From: DASZIT01 sp036268775 | GTDB taxonomy: Bacteria; Actinomycetota; Acidimicrobiia; Acidimicrobiales; RAAP-2 | Assembly (NCBI GenBank): GCA_036268775.1 | Contig: DATATM010000035.1 | Coordinates: 1-64,000 of the forward strand | Length of the DNA stretch: 64,000 nucleotides | Direction of reading: 5' to 3' | Part shown: positions 25,368-34,120 of the stretch, piece by piece | Layout of the letters: every line of letters begins with the position of its first letter | Numbering within the stretch: position 1 is the stretch's first letter | Notes under the pieces: model-generated | What the model saw: only the letters and a program-made list of their open reading frames with translations | Databases searched by the model: none | Told to the model about the DNA's origin: nothing | Made by a program: the position numbers and the translations under genes

Positions 25368-25711
25368 CAGCAGACCTCCCGGGTGCGGTCGATGGAAGTG
25401 ATGAGAAACTCCTCTCCGCTCACCAGGGCCACATCGCTGCTTTCGCAGGATCGGCACAGGAGGATGGGCACGTCCAGAGTGGACTGTTGTCCGCAGGTCC
25501 GACAGTCGACCACTGCGGGGACATGGTCGATGGCTAGTTGGCAACCGTCCAGTTGGGTCCCGGCGGTCAGCAACTCCCAGGAGAACAGCAGCGAGTCGGG
25601 CACCACCTGGCGGAAATGCCCGATCCGGACTTCGACCCGGGTGACGACCTGGCCCTCGGCGCGCTGGCTGACGGTGTCGGCAATGGCTTGGCACAACGCC
25701 AGTTCGTGCAT
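25367..25711 (-). CDS. hypA: HypA nickel metallochaperone
   Basis: 114-residue protein beginning MHELALCQ, with His2 as nickel ligand, and a zinc site of two CxxC pairs (CRTCG and CRSCE). It passes nickel to the large subunit with HypB. GGGGAGG lies upstream of the ATG at 25711, so the longer frame to 25756 is rejected. hypAB form their own minus-strand unit, apart from hypCDFE; a GAACGTTC palindrome (25734-25741) lies 23 bp upstream. Confidence 0.93.
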   Translation of the reverse strand: MHELALCQAIADTVSQRAEGQVVTRVEVRIGHFRQVVPDSLLFSWELLTAGTQLDGCQLAIDHVPAVVDCRTCGQQSTLDVPILLCRSCESSDVALVSGEEFLITSIDRTREVC

Positions 25712-25893
25712 GCCCACCCTCCCCAAAAACGAAGAACGTTCAACGCTCCCTCCCACCCATCGTAGTGGGCCGTGCTGTACCGTGACGGGCCGCTGACCAG
25801 GAGTTCTGCCCAGTAGGATCGGGGGGATGCCGCCATGGCCAACCGGCGAAGTTGCCGGCTCGGTCGGAACCGGCCCAAACCCGGCCGAGGAGG

Positions 25894-27141
25894 TCAGGAG
25901 AGGAACGAGAAGAGGGGGGTCCCGGGTGCCACCGGTTCGACCTCCAGGGGGCTGGCCTCCATCCGCTCGAGGAGGCCGGGCAGATCCGACGCCCGTTCGA
26001 GCTCGATGCCGACCAATGCCGGACCGGTCTCCCGGTTGTTCTTCTTCACGTATTCAAAGACCACGATGTCTTCACCGGCGCAGAGCACGTCATCCAAGAA
26101 ACGGCGAAGCGATCCCGGCTCTTGGGAGAAGGTGACCAGAAAGTAATGCCGGAGCCCTTCGTAGACCAGGGACCGCTCGACGATGTCGGCATACCGGCTC
26201 ACGTCGTTGTTGCCGCCGGAGACGATGCAGATGACCGCGCCCGACCCCCGCATGGGGATGACCCGGGCTGCCGCGCTGGCCAGCGCCCCGGCCGGCTCGG
26301 CGATGATCCCCTCCGTCTGGTAGAGCTCGAGCATCTCCGAGCAGACGGCGCCTTCCGGCACCGTGAGCACCTCGTCGACCAGGTCCCGGACGATCGGGAG
26401 GGTCAGGGCGCCGACCCGGCCGACCGCGGCGCCGTCGACGAAGGTGTCCATCTGCGGGAGGTCGACCGGCTTCCCCTCCGCCAGGGCGAGTCGCATGCTG
26501 GCGGCGCCGGCGGGTTCGGCGCCGATGATCCGGATGGAGGGGCGGTGCTCCCGCAACCACAGGGCCACCCCACTGATCAGGCCCCCACCGCCCACCGGGA
26601 CCACCACCGTGTCGATGTCTGCCTCGTACTGGCTGGCCATTTCGATGGCCACGGTGCCCTGGCCGACGATGGTGCGAGGATCGTCGAAGGGATGGACGTA
26701 GACGGCTCCGGTGCGGAGGGAATCTTCCTCGGCGGCCGCCCCGGCCTCGTCATAGGAGTTGCCGACGAAGACCAGCTCCACCCAGGTACCGCCGATCGCC
26801 TCGATGCGTTGGCGCTTCTGTCTGGAGGTGTTGGTCGGCAGATAGATCCGGCCGTGGAGTTGCAGTTGGCTGCAGCTGAAGGCCACCCCCTGACCATGGT
26901 TGCCGGCGCTGGCGCACACCACCCCTCTCCGGAGTTGATCGGGGTCGAGGGAGGAGATGAGGTTGTAGGCACCCCGCACCTTGTAGGACCGGCAGAGCTG
27001 GATGTCCTCCCGCTTGAGCAGGACCGGCTGGCCCACCGCGGCGGTCAGGCGATAGCTCAGCTCCAAGGGGGTGCGCCGTACCACTGGCTCCAGCCGGACG
27101 GCGGCCCGTTCGATCGCCGCGGCGGTCAGTTCTTCGGTCAC
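25894..27141 (-). CDS. ilvA: threonine dehydratase
   Basis: 415-residue PLP enzyme deaminating threonine to 2-oxobutanoate, the entry step to isoleucine. The PLP lysine is Lys54 in RSYKVRGAYN, the phosphate loop is PVGGGGLISG, and SGGNNDV lies near the pyridine ring. After residue 330 there is an ACT-like regulatory region (HYFLVTFSQEPGSLRRF), so feedback control is likely. A SNGNHGQG-type loop appears as SAGNHGQG. GTG start with TATCAT 6 nt upstream and no ribosome site. Confidence 0.92.
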   Translation of the reverse strand: MTEELTAAAIERAAVRLEPVVRRTPLELSYRLTAAVGQPVLLKREDIQLCRSYKVRGAYNLISSLDPDQLRRGVVCASAGNHGQGVAFSCSQLQLHGRIYLPTNTSRQKRQRIEAIGGTWVELVFVGNSYDEAGAAAEEDSLRTGAVYVHPFDDPRTIVGQGTVAIEMASQYEADIDTVVVPVGGGGLISGVALWLREHRPSIRIIGAEPAGAASMRLALAEGKPVDLPQMDTFVDGAAVGRVGALTLPIVRDLVDEVLTVPEGAVCSEMLELYQTEGIIAEPAGALASAAARVIPMRGSGAVICIVSGGNNDVSRYADIVERSLVYEGLRHYFLVTFSQEPGSLRRFLDDVLCAGEDIVVFEYVKKNNRETGPALVGIELERASDLPGLLERMEASPLEVEPVAPGTPLFSFLS

Positions 27142-27147
27142 CCGACG

Positions 27148-27153
27148 ATGATA
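27148..27153 (-). promoter_or_regulatory. -10 box for a leaderless ilvA transcript
   Basis: TATCAT on the minus strand, 6 nt before the GTG at 27141. Because tag ends downstream in the same direction at 27172, this box also suggests ilvA has its own promoter. Confidence 0.4.
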
Positions 27154-27171
27154 CGGCCGCCGAACCCGAGG

Positions 27172-27780
27172 TTATCCATCTCCGGCCAGGAGCTCCGGAT
27201 ACCGGAAACACCCGGTCAGATGGTCGAGGACCAGTCCGGCGGACTGCAGATAGGAGTAGCAGATGGTGGGCCCGACGAACCGGAACCCGCGTCGCCGGAG
27301 GTCCTGGCTGAGCGCCACCGACAGCTCGGTCGAGGCCGGGAGCTGCCCTATCGCCTTCCAGCGGTTGACCACCGGGGTCCCCCCGACGAAGTCCCAGATG
27401 TAGGCATCGAAGCTCCCCATCTCCTCTTGCACCTGGAGGAGGGCGGCGGCGTTGCCGATGGCCGACTCGATCTTCTGGCGGTGGCGGATGATGCCGGGGT
27501 CGGCGACCAGTCCTTCCACCTTCCGATCGGAGAACCGGGCCACCGCCGCGGGGTCGAAACCGGCGAAGGCCTGGCGGTAGCCCTCCCGGCGTTTCAGCAC
27601 GGTGAGCCAGCTCAACCCGGCCTGGGCCCCCTCGAGCACCAACAGCTCGAAGTGGTGGCGGTCGTCGTGGATCGGGACCCCCCATTCGGTGTCGTGGTAG
27701 GGACCGAGCCAGGGCCCCTGCCCCCAGGAGCAGCGGGTCCGGCCGTCATCTTCCCAGTCGGGTTCGGAGGGTTTGGCCAC
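27172..27780 (-). CDS. tag: DNA-3-methyladenine glycosylase I
   Basis: 202-residue base-excision repair enzyme removing 3-methyladenine. The family start RCSWGQGP (first zinc Cys) and YHDTEWGVP are clear, as is FELLVLEGAQAGLSW, and the C-terminal FVGPTICYSYLQSAGLVLDH with HLTGCF supplies the remaining zinc ligands. Full length. Starts at GTG, 7 nt after TACATT, without a Shine-Dalgarno sequence. Confidence 0.93.
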   Translation of the reverse strand: MAKPSEPDWEDDGRTRCSWGQGPWLGPYHDTEWGVPIHDDRHHFELLVLEGAQAGLSWLTVLKRREGYRQAFAGFDPAAVARFSDRKVEGLVADPGIIRHRQKIESAIGNAAALLQVQEEMGSFDAYIWDFVGGTPVVNRWKAIGQLPASTELSVALSQDLRRRGFRFVGPTICYSYLQSAGLVLDHLTGCFRYPELLAGDG

Positions 27781-27787
27781 GACATGA

Positions 27788-27793
27788 AATGTA
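27788..27793 (-). promoter_or_regulatory. -10 box for a leaderless tag transcript
   Basis: TACATT (minus strand) ends 7 nt before the GTG at 27780. Same hexamer as at ppk2. Confidence 0.45.
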
Positions 27794-27854
27794 CTTCTCC
27801 GTACTCAGCCAAGAGGACTGGCCGGAGAGTGTCTCCTCGGTGTTAGCTGGTTCC

Positions 27855-28295
27855 ATGCCACTCAACGGAACCTATGTGCCGAGTCCAGCCCAATGGGTTC
27901 GGGATCAAGTGGAACTCTACGAGAGCTCCGACGGTACCGACGGGACGACCCTGCGGGGTATGCCGGTGATCCTCCTCACCACCAAAGGGGCCAAGTCGGG
28001 GAACATCCGAAAGTCGCCGTTGATGCGGGTGGAGCACGAGGGCAGTTATGCCATCGTCGCCTCCAAGGGTGGAGCCCCGACCAATCCGGTCTGGTATTAC
28101 AACGTGGTGGCCAACCCCGAAGTTGAGCTGCGGGACGGCACCTCCAGCTGGGACATGGTGGCCCGGGAGGTCACCGGCGACGAGAAGAAAGAATGGTGGG
28201 ATCGGGCGGTGGCGGCCTATCCCGACTATGCCGAGTACCAGACAAAGACCGATCGCCCCATCCCCGTCTTCGTCGTCGAACGACCCTCCAGCTGA
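27855..28295 (+). CDS. F420-dependent nitroreductase-family protein (Ddn type)
   Basis: 146-residue split-barrel protein of the deazaflavin (F420)-dependent nitroreductase/quinone reductase family. LTTKGAKSGNIRKSPLMRVE, GGAPTNPVWYYNVVANPEVE and the ending DRPIPVFVVER (each cited only in part here) are the usual signatures: the TKG-x-SG-x2-R phosphate region, the NPxWYxN motif and the PVF core. It reduces quinones or other substrates with F420H2 at the membrane. Start at ATG 27855 rather than the frame opening at 27789. F420 is supported in this genome by npdG at 40338. Confidence 0.85.
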   Translation: MPLNGTYVPSPAQWVRDQVELYESSDGTDGTTLRGMPVILLTTKGAKSGNIRKSPLMRVEHEGSYAIVASKGGAPTNPVWYYNVVANPEVELRDGTSSWDMVAREVTGDEKKEWWDRAVAAYPDYAEYQTKTDRPIPVFVVERPSS

Positions 28296-28338
28296 TCCGT
28301 CGGGGCCGAACGCTCGCTTGCCTATCTAGGAGACTGAC

Positions 28339-29607
28339 ATGCCTATCAATGTGTCGCCGATTGCCGGCGTCGATGACGAGATCAATGGCATCCGCCGTCG
28401 GACCGCCGATCTGATCAACGCCGAGATCCTGCCGCGGGAAGGAAAGCTGTGGGGCTCGGCGGAGGGAAGAACCGTCAACGAGGAGGAGCGGGATGAGCTC
28501 CGGCATCAGGCGGCGGCTCGGCGGGAGGAGGTGAAGTCCAAGGTGAAGGATGCCGGCCTCTGGGCCCCCCACCTGCCGGCCGAGTACGGCGGGATGGGGC
28601 TCGACTTTCTGCAGCTCGCCTACATGTACGAAGTGTTGGCTTACGCCACCGGCGCCGCCACCCTCTTCGGGGTCGCCGCCCCCAACTCCGGCAACGCCAC
28701 CATCCTGGTGAAGTACGGGACCGAAGAGCAGAAGCGCCAATGGCTGCTCCCGTTGATCGACGGGACGTTGGAGTCGGGGTTCTCCATGACCGAACCGGAT
28801 GCCGCCGGCTCCGATCCGCGCTCGTTGGCCACCGAAGCGGTGCGGGAGGGCGACGAGTGGGTGATCAACGGCCACAAGTGGTTCACCTCCAACGGGTTCG
28901 CCGCCGACTTCTTCATCGTGATGTGCCGGGCCAATGACCCCACCGGGGAGATGGGCAAACCCGGCCAGATGACCCAGATCATCGTCCCGAGCAAGGCCGA
29001 AGGGGTGAACATCATCCGGGGGATCGGCATCTTCGGTCATGCCACCTCCGACCACTGCGAGATCGTCTACGACAACGTCCGGGTCCCGGTGGAGAACACC
29101 CTGGGTCTGGTCGGCCAGGGGCACAAGGCGGCCCAAGACCGCCTGGGCGCCGGCCGGGTGTACCACTGTATGAACTCGATCGGGCAGATGTGGCGGGCCT
29201 TCGACCTGATGGTCGAGCGCTCCCTGGTCCGGGAAGTCCATGGTGGCCTGTTGAAGGACAAGCAGTTCATCCAGGGATTCATCGCCGACAGCTACATGGA
29301 CATCCAGGCCGCCCGGCTCATGACCATCAATGCGGCCGAGAAGGTGGCGGCCGGCGATCCACAGGTCCGCACGGCCATCTCGGCCATCAAGGTGTTCGTC
29401 CCGGCCGCCTATCACCGGGTGGTGGACCGGGCGATTCAGGTATGGGGTGGGGCGGGGGTGAGCAACGACCTGCCGCTCGGCCGGATGTACCTCGGAGCCC
29501 GGGTTCTGCGGCTGGCCGACGGGCCCGATGAGGTCCACCGGATCCTCATGGCCAAGAACATCCTCCATGAGTACGAATCCGGAAACACCTGGGATTTCGG
29601 CAAGTAG
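28339..29607 (+). CDS. acyl-CoA dehydrogenase
   Basis: 422-residue FAD enzyme introducing a trans-2 double bond into acyl-CoA. Signatures: FSMTEPDAAGSDPRSL (FAD-binding), WVINGHKWFTSNG, the helix following GQGHKAAQDRLGAGRV, and the C-terminal WGGAGVSNDLPLGRMY. The chain is of normal length; a catalytic Glu cannot be assigned with certainty by eye. AGGAG precedes the ATG. No partner electron-transfer flavoprotein gene is in the window. It stands alone between the Ddn-type gene and the YbjQ-domain operon. Confidence 0.9.
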   Translation: MPINVSPIAGVDDEINGIRRRTADLINAEILPREGKLWGSAEGRTVNEEERDELRHQAAARREEVKSKVKDAGLWAPHLPAEYGGMGLDFLQLAYMYEVLAYATGAATLFGVAAPNSGNATILVKYGTEEQKRQWLLPLIDGTLESGFSMTEPDAAGSDPRSLATEAVREGDEWVINGHKWFTSNGFAADFFIVMCRANDPTGEMGKPGQMTQIIVPSKAEGVNIIRGIGIFGHATSDHCEIVYDNVRVPVENTLGLVGQGHKAAQDRLGAGRVYHCMNSIGQMWRAFDLMVERSLVREVHGGLLKDKQFIQGFIADSYMDIQAARLMTINAAEKVAAGDPQVRTAISAIKVFVPAAYHRVVDRAIQVWGGAGVSNDLPLGRMYLGARVLRLADGPDEVHRILMAKNILHEYESGNTWDFGK

Positions 29608-29672
29608 CCGGGGTCCGGCGGGGCGGTCCGGCGCGGTGCCGATCGCGGATCCGGGCGGTAGGGTGACCAGCA

Positions 29673-30074
29673 ATGACCAGCACGGATGGCTCCTTCGATC
29701 TGGAGATGGCGGCGGCCTCCCTCCGGGCTGACAATTCCGACGTCCACATCCTGCTGAAGGTGTTGGTCGACCAGCTCCGGGACACCTTGGGCGACCGTCT
29801 GCGCATCGAGCGCGCCGGGGGGCGGTTCCGGAAGTCGGAGGCGATCAAACGGGTCCAGATCACCATGGGATCCGACCACTTCGAAGCGGTCGTGGACGGC
29901 ACCGGGTTGATCTGCACCATCGGTCACGCCTCCGGTGGCATCCGGATTCGCAGCGACCAGGTGGACATGGAGACCTGGATGGCCAAGCTGCTGGGGGCCC
30001 TCCAAACCGAGGCCGCCCACAGCCAAACCGCCAGGCAGGCGCTCGAGAACATTGTCATAGGAGGCAACAAATGA
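29673..30074 (+). CDS. conserved protein heading the YbjQ-domain operon
   Basis: 133-residue soluble protein, alpha/beta in appearance (FDLEMAAASLRADNSDVHIL, then RLRIERAGGRFRKS and strands ending before a long C-terminal helix). I do not recognise a named family. It overlaps the first YbjQ-domain gene by ATGA (30071-30074), so it belongs to that four-gene unit. Probably a partner of the YbjQ proteins. Confidence 0.6.
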   Translation: MTSTDGSFDLEMAAASLRADNSDVHILLKVLVDQLRDTLGDRLRIERAGGRFRKSEAIKRVQITMGSDHFEAVVDGTGLICTIGHASGGIRIRSDQVDMETWMAKLLGALQTEAAHSQTARQALENIVIGGNK

Positions 30075-30880
30075 CCGACAGCTCCGAGACCCTCCCGGAG
30101 GGGCTCCCCGAGGCGACCAGCCACCGGTTGGCGGAGTTGGAGCATGGCCTCTTCACCTCGGACCTGTCGGTGAACGAGTTCCTGCTGATCAAAGAAGTCG
30201 GGTTTCACCCGCTCGGGTTCGTGATGGGCTCGTCGATCTACCACACCGGCATCCAGACCCGGAAGTGGGGACAGAGCCAGGAGCTGACCAAGCTGACCGA
30301 GGCGATGTACAACGCCCGGGAACTGGCCATGACCCGCATGGAGGAGGAGGCAACCGAGCTGGGGGCCGACGGGGTGGTGGGCGTCCGGCTGGACGTGAAC
30401 TACTACGAGTGGGGCAAGGATGCCGCCGAGTTCATCGCGGTGGGCACCGCGGTGAAAGCCGAGAGCGGCGTGTCCCATCGCAACAAGCTGGGCAAGCCGT
30501 TCACCTCCGATCTGTCCGGCCAGGACTTCTGGACCTTGATGCAGACCGGGTACATCCCGCAAGGTCTGGTGATGGGCACCTGCGTCTACCACATCGCCCA
30601 CCGCGGTCTCGGCCAGACACTGGGGTCGGCCGGCCAGAACATCGAACTGCCCAACTTCACCCAGGCCCTCTATGAAGCCCGGGAACTGGCCATGACCCGG
30701 ATGCAGGACGAGGCCGATGAGCTCGGCGCTTCCGGCATCGTCGGGGTCCGGCTCGAAGAGAAATCGCATCAATGGGGGAGTCACACCATCGAGTTCCTGT
30801 CGCTCGGAACCGCGGTGGTCAAGACATCGGGCGAGGTGACCCTGCCTACCCCGACCACCATCATTTCGCTCGACAACTGA
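30071..30880 (+). CDS. double YbjQ-like (heavy-metal-binding DUF74) protein A
   Basis: 269-residue protein with two YbjQ-like domains, roughly 25-140 and 155-262. Each has the pattern FTSDLS, a GFVMGSSIYH-type strand pair, a helix with ARELAMTRM, and a closing GADGVVGVRL and EFIAVGTAVK segment. YbjQ domains in other bacteria form pentamers; metal binding is assumed from the family name but not proven. Starts at an ATGA overlap and ends one base into the next start (TGATG). Confidence 0.78.
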   Translation: MTDSSETLPEGLPEATSHRLAELEHGLFTSDLSVNEFLLIKEVGFHPLGFVMGSSIYHTGIQTRKWGQSQELTKLTEAMYNARELAMTRMEEEATELGADGVVGVRLDVNYYEWGKDAAEFIAVGTAVKAESGVSHRNKLGKPFTSDLSGQDFWTLMQTGYIPQGLVMGTCVYHIAHRGLGQTLGSAGQNIELPNFTQALYEARELAMTRMQDEADELGASGIVGVRLEEKSHQWGSHTIEFLSLGTAVVKTSGEVTLPTPTTIISLDN

Positions 30881-31782
30881 TGTCGGATCCGGCACCCGAT
30901 CTTCCCGAGGCCGCCAACCGGCGGTTCGCCAGCGGGGCGTTCACCTCCGGGCTCACGGTGCCCGACTTTGCCGCCTGCGTCCAGATGGGCCTGGAACCGG
31001 TCGGCTACGTGCAGGGGTTCTGCGTGATGCAGTGGCGTTGGTACGGCATGAACTCTCCCTATAGCCGGGGCCTCTCGCCCTACGGCGGCGGTGGGCAGGG
31101 TGGCTACATGGAGAGTTGGCAGTGTCCCCACGGGTTCGTCTCCGCCGAGCACCGGAGCTGGGGTCAGAACTACGAGCAATCGTGGGTCGAGGATGCCTGG
31201 GGCCAGGGTTTCGGCACCGCCTACTCCCGGATGCTGGAAGAAGCCGAAGCGCTGGGGGCCCACGGGGTGGTCGGGGTGGTGGACTCCGCCAGTCGGCTCG
31301 GGGATCTGGGGGTGTTGGAGTTTCACCTCCGGGGGACGGCGGTGAAGGTCGCCGATACCGCCGGACCCCCGGGAGGCCAGCCCTGGACCACCTATCTGGC
31401 CGGTCAACGGCTGGCCAAGCTGATCGAGGCCGGCTACGCGCCGGTGGCGGTGGCGGCGGCGGTGTCCTCGGTCCGGGTCTGGGCCTACTGCATGACCGAG
31501 TACCTCCTGGAGGGGACCAGCTCCAGCTGGGGGGTCCAGCAGGCCGGGGCGGAGATCACCCAGGTGGCCTCGGCCCAGATGGCCGCCCGGCAGATCGCCC
31601 GTGAGCACGTGCGGGCCCAACTGGCGGGAGACTCACTCCACGGGGCGGAGATGGTCGTGTCCGAGCACGAATTGGGCCAGGGCGATCAGGAGGTCCAGTG
31701 CGTCCTGCGGGGAAACCGGGTCCGGCGGTTCAAGGACTTCGACCCGATGCCGGTCCCTCACCCCACAGTCAGGTTGTCGTGA
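30880..31782 (+). CDS. double YbjQ-like protein B, divergent
   Basis: 300-residue paralogue of its neighbours. The first domain carries an insertion rich in Gly, Tyr and Trp (SPYSRGLSPYGGGGQGGY) followed by a possible metal-ligand patch (WQCPHGF); the second domain is less conserved, with WAYCMTEYLLEG in the core. GAHGVVGVVD and FHLRGTAVKV preserve the YbjQ fold. The ATG at 30880 overlaps the previous stop; the open frame from 30772 is discarded. Confidence 0.72.
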   Translation: MSDPAPDLPEAANRRFASGAFTSGLTVPDFAACVQMGLEPVGYVQGFCVMQWRWYGMNSPYSRGLSPYGGGGQGGYMESWQCPHGFVSAEHRSWGQNYEQSWVEDAWGQGFGTAYSRMLEEAEALGAHGVVGVVDSASRLGDLGVLEFHLRGTAVKVADTAGPPGGQPWTTYLAGQRLAKLIEAGYAPVAVAAAVSSVRVWAYCMTEYLLEGTSSSWGVQQAGAEITQVASAQMAARQIAREHVRAQLAGDSLHGAEMVVSEHELGQGDQEVQCVLRGNRVRRFKDFDPMPVPHPTVRLS

Positions 31783-32642
31783 CCGCCGCCGACCAGCTCG
31801 GGGCTTCGCCGCCGGCACCCATCGACATCAAGGCGGAGACCCGCCGGGCCGTCGATGCCTTGCATCGGGCCCAACCGAAGAGTGAGGCGATGACCTCCGA
31901 CCTCTCCATCGATGAAGAGTTGAACCTCCACTCCATCGGTTGGGAGCCGGTGGAACTGGTGTGCGGCGTGTCGTTGTTCTCGGTGCCGATGGGAGTCTGG
32001 AATTGGGGCCAAGGCGAGATCACCTGGGCGTCGACTGCCTACGCCCATGCCTTCGAGGGGGCCATTGCCCGAATCCATCGTGAGTGCGCCAAAGCCGGCG
32101 GTCACGGGGTCGTCGGCGTGGAGGTCGAGCGTTCGATCCACCGTCACCACATTGACGTCACCTTGCTGGGCACCGCGGTGCGGCCGGTCGGTGCCAAGCG
32201 GATTGATGCCAAGAAGGTGTTCGTCTCCGACCTATCGGCCCGTGACTTCACCCTGCTGCAGGTGGCGGGATGGGAACCGTTGGGGCTGGCCGTGGGAGCC
32301 AGCTTTGTCTACGCCCCCCGGCGATCGATCGGGACGGTGATGCAGCAGAAGTCGCAGAACATCGAGCTGACCAATTTCACCGAGGCGATGTACACCGCCC
32401 GCGAATCGGCCATGGAGCGGATGCAGACGTCGGCCCTCTCCATGGCCGGAACCGGAGTGGTGGAGGTAAAGGTCACCGAGGGCCCGATGGATTTCGCCCG
32501 CCACGCCGTCGGTTTTGCCGCCTGGGGCACGGTGGTTCGCCTGACCGCCGAGAACCACCGCCTCCTGCAACCGTTGATGGTGGTGCCGCTCGACGATCCG
32601 ATGACCGGATTTGCCGCCACCGCCCTCCGAGGCAAGGGCTAA
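31779..32642 (+). CDS. double YbjQ-like protein C
   Basis: 287-residue paralogue with two YbjQ-like domains. MTSDLSIDEEL and FVSDLSARDFTLL mark the domain starts, GHGVVGVEVE and GTGVVEVKVT the cores. The second domain shares the QNIEL-x-NFTEAMY-type helix with protein A. GTG start at a GTGA overlap with the previous gene. Last member of the operon; it is followed by a convergent DUF2510 gene. Confidence 0.74.
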   Translation: MTAADQLGASPPAPIDIKAETRRAVDALHRAQPKSEAMTSDLSIDEELNLHSIGWEPVELVCGVSLFSVPMGVWNWGQGEITWASTAYAHAFEGAIARIHRECAKAGGHGVVGVEVERSIHRHHIDVTLLGTAVRPVGAKRIDAKKVFVSDLSARDFTLLQVAGWEPLGLAVGASFVYAPRRSIGTVMQQKSQNIELTNFTEAMYTARESAMERMQTSALSMAGTGVVEVKVTEGPMDFARHAVGFAAWGTVVRLTAENHRLLQPLMVVPLDDPMTGFAATALRGKG

Positions 32643-32666
32643 GACGCCGCTACCACCGGCCCGGAC

Positions 32667-34001
32667 TCAGTTATCAGCGGTGACGGGGTGGGTGTGTTCG
32701 GTCCACTCGGCGCCATCCCAGTAGCGCAGAATGCTGGAGTCGGCGTAGTCCGTGTACCACCCAGGCGGGAAGCTGTCCTCTTGGCCTGAGTCGACGGGCT
32801 GGGAGTCGATCGGCGAGGACTCGGCGATCACCGGCTCGGGCACGTCGGCCATCACCGGCTCGGCCAGCGGCTCGGTGACTACTGGTTCGGGATCAGCGAT
32901 GACCGCCGCGGCTGCCAACGGTTCGGGCTCCGCCACTGATTCGACCTCTTCCAACTCCTGCGGAGCCTCGGTCACGACTGGCGCCACCACCACCGGCTCC
33001 GGCGCCGCCACCGGCGCCACCACCACCGGCTCCGGCGCAGCCACTACCGGCGCCGGGGGAGTCGACGGGGTCCCCACCAATACTTGGCGGTCGTGTTCGG
33101 CCAACTGGGCCATTGCCGCCCCCAGCGTCGGGAGTCCCGAGAACTCGGTGGCGACCTTGGCGGGCTCGCCAGACTCGATCCCAGCCGCGGCGGGACTTGG
33201 GGCCGGCGCAGTACTGGTAGTAGTTGGTGGCGGCGGGGGAGGAGCCAAGGGACTTAGCCCCTCCATGACGTGGCTGGACTTGGCGGGGGTGGGAAACCCG
33301 AGTTCCGGCGCTGCCGATCGTTTTCGGGAACCCTTGAGTCCGGTGGGGAACATCGCCCACGCCATCATCAGCAGCACGCAGCCACCGAAGGCGACATAGA
33401 TCCCGTAGCCGATGGAAACCGGCGGATGGGAGAAGCCGGAGCCGGTGTAGGTGTGGATCTGGGTGACGCCGAGGATCACTGGGACCAGAGCCAGGAAGCC
33501 GATGATCGACGATGCCAAGCTGATCCGGCGGAAGGGAAGCACCAGGGCCTGGAGGCCGGCGATCACCGCCAGCGCCACCAGGATGTCGGCCACGCTGTTG
33601 CGCCACCCGTGGGACATGATCGTGAAGAGGTCACCCCGCTCTGACGAGGACGGGCCGCCATTGAGCGAGACCTGGATGGTTGCCCAGGGCAGCCACGCCG
33701 ACACTCCGAGGATGGCGGCGCTGAAGAGGATCCCGAATCTCGCCAGGGCGAACGACCGACGGCCTTGCCGGACCGGGGGAGGGGCAAGCGGGACGACCAG
33801 CGACGGGACGACGGGAGGGCTGGCGTCGGTCCGCTGGAGTTGCGCCACCGCGTCCCGCCACCCGGATTCGTCTTTCTGGTACTGGAAGGCAGGAGTCGGA
33901 ACGGTGTCGAGGCTGTCCATGATCGCCCAGGCGTCGGGCATGTCGACGACGCACCAGCGTTGCCCGGTTACCAGGATTGGAAATCCATGCAGAGTCGCCA
34001 T
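32667..34001 (-). CDS. DUF2510 membrane protein with Pro/Val/Glu repeat region
   Basis: 444-residue integral membrane protein. About four hydrophobic segments lie between residues 85 and 235 (for example FGILFSAAILGVSAWLPWA), followed by a long Pro/Ala/Glu/Val-rich cytoplasmic or exposed region with tandem EPVVVAP repeats (near residues 320-345) and a C-terminal DUF2510 module (PPGWYTDYADSSILRYWDG), a Trp-rich motif common in actinobacterial membrane proteins. Function unknown. GGGGTG precedes the ATG. Confidence 0.7.
   Translation of the reverse strand: MATLHGFPILVTGQRWCVVDMPDAWAIMDSLDTVPTPAFQYQKDESGWRDAVAQLQRTDASPPVVPSLVVPLAPPPVRQGRRSFALARFGILFSAAILGVSAWLPWATIQVSLNGGPSSSERGDLFTIMSHGWRNSVADILVALAVIAGLQALVLPFRRISLASSIIGFLALVPVILGVTQIHTYTGSGFSHPPVSIGYGIYVAFGGCVLLMMAWAMFPTGLKGSRKRSAAPELGFPTPAKSSHVMEGLSPLAPPPPPPTTTSTAPAPSPAAAGIESGEPAKVATEFSGLPTLGAAMAQLAEHDRQVLVGTPSTPPAPVVAAPEPVVVAPVAAPEPVVVAPVVTEAPQELEEVESVAEPEPLAAAAVIADPEPVVTEPLAEPVMADVPEPVIAESSPIDSQPVDSGQEDSFPPGWYTDYADSSILRYWDGAEWTEHTHPVTADN
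32981..33038. repeat. tandem 33-bp coding repeat
   Basis: A 25-bp unit is repeated at 32981-33005 and 33014-33038, period 33 bp, encoding the EPVVVAP repeats of the DUF2510 protein. Likely to vary in copy number. Confidence 0.7.
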
Positions 34002-34120
34002 CAGTCACCCCCTCGCCCCGGTCAACCCCCGTTGTCGGTGCAGTGCACCAGCATCGTACAGTCTGGGCTGACCGAGTCCGAGGCAGGGGCTGGCCAATGC
34101 TCCGGCCGGGAAGTCAGGGG

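Noticed and set aside
25852..27846. 664-codon open frame antisense to ilvA and tag
   Set aside because: Covers two clearly real genes on the opposite strand; no ribosome site or domain.
32981..33038. CRISPR-like or regulatory repeat
   Set aside because: The repeat is in frame and encodes EPVVVAP units within the DUF2510 protein; there are no spacers.
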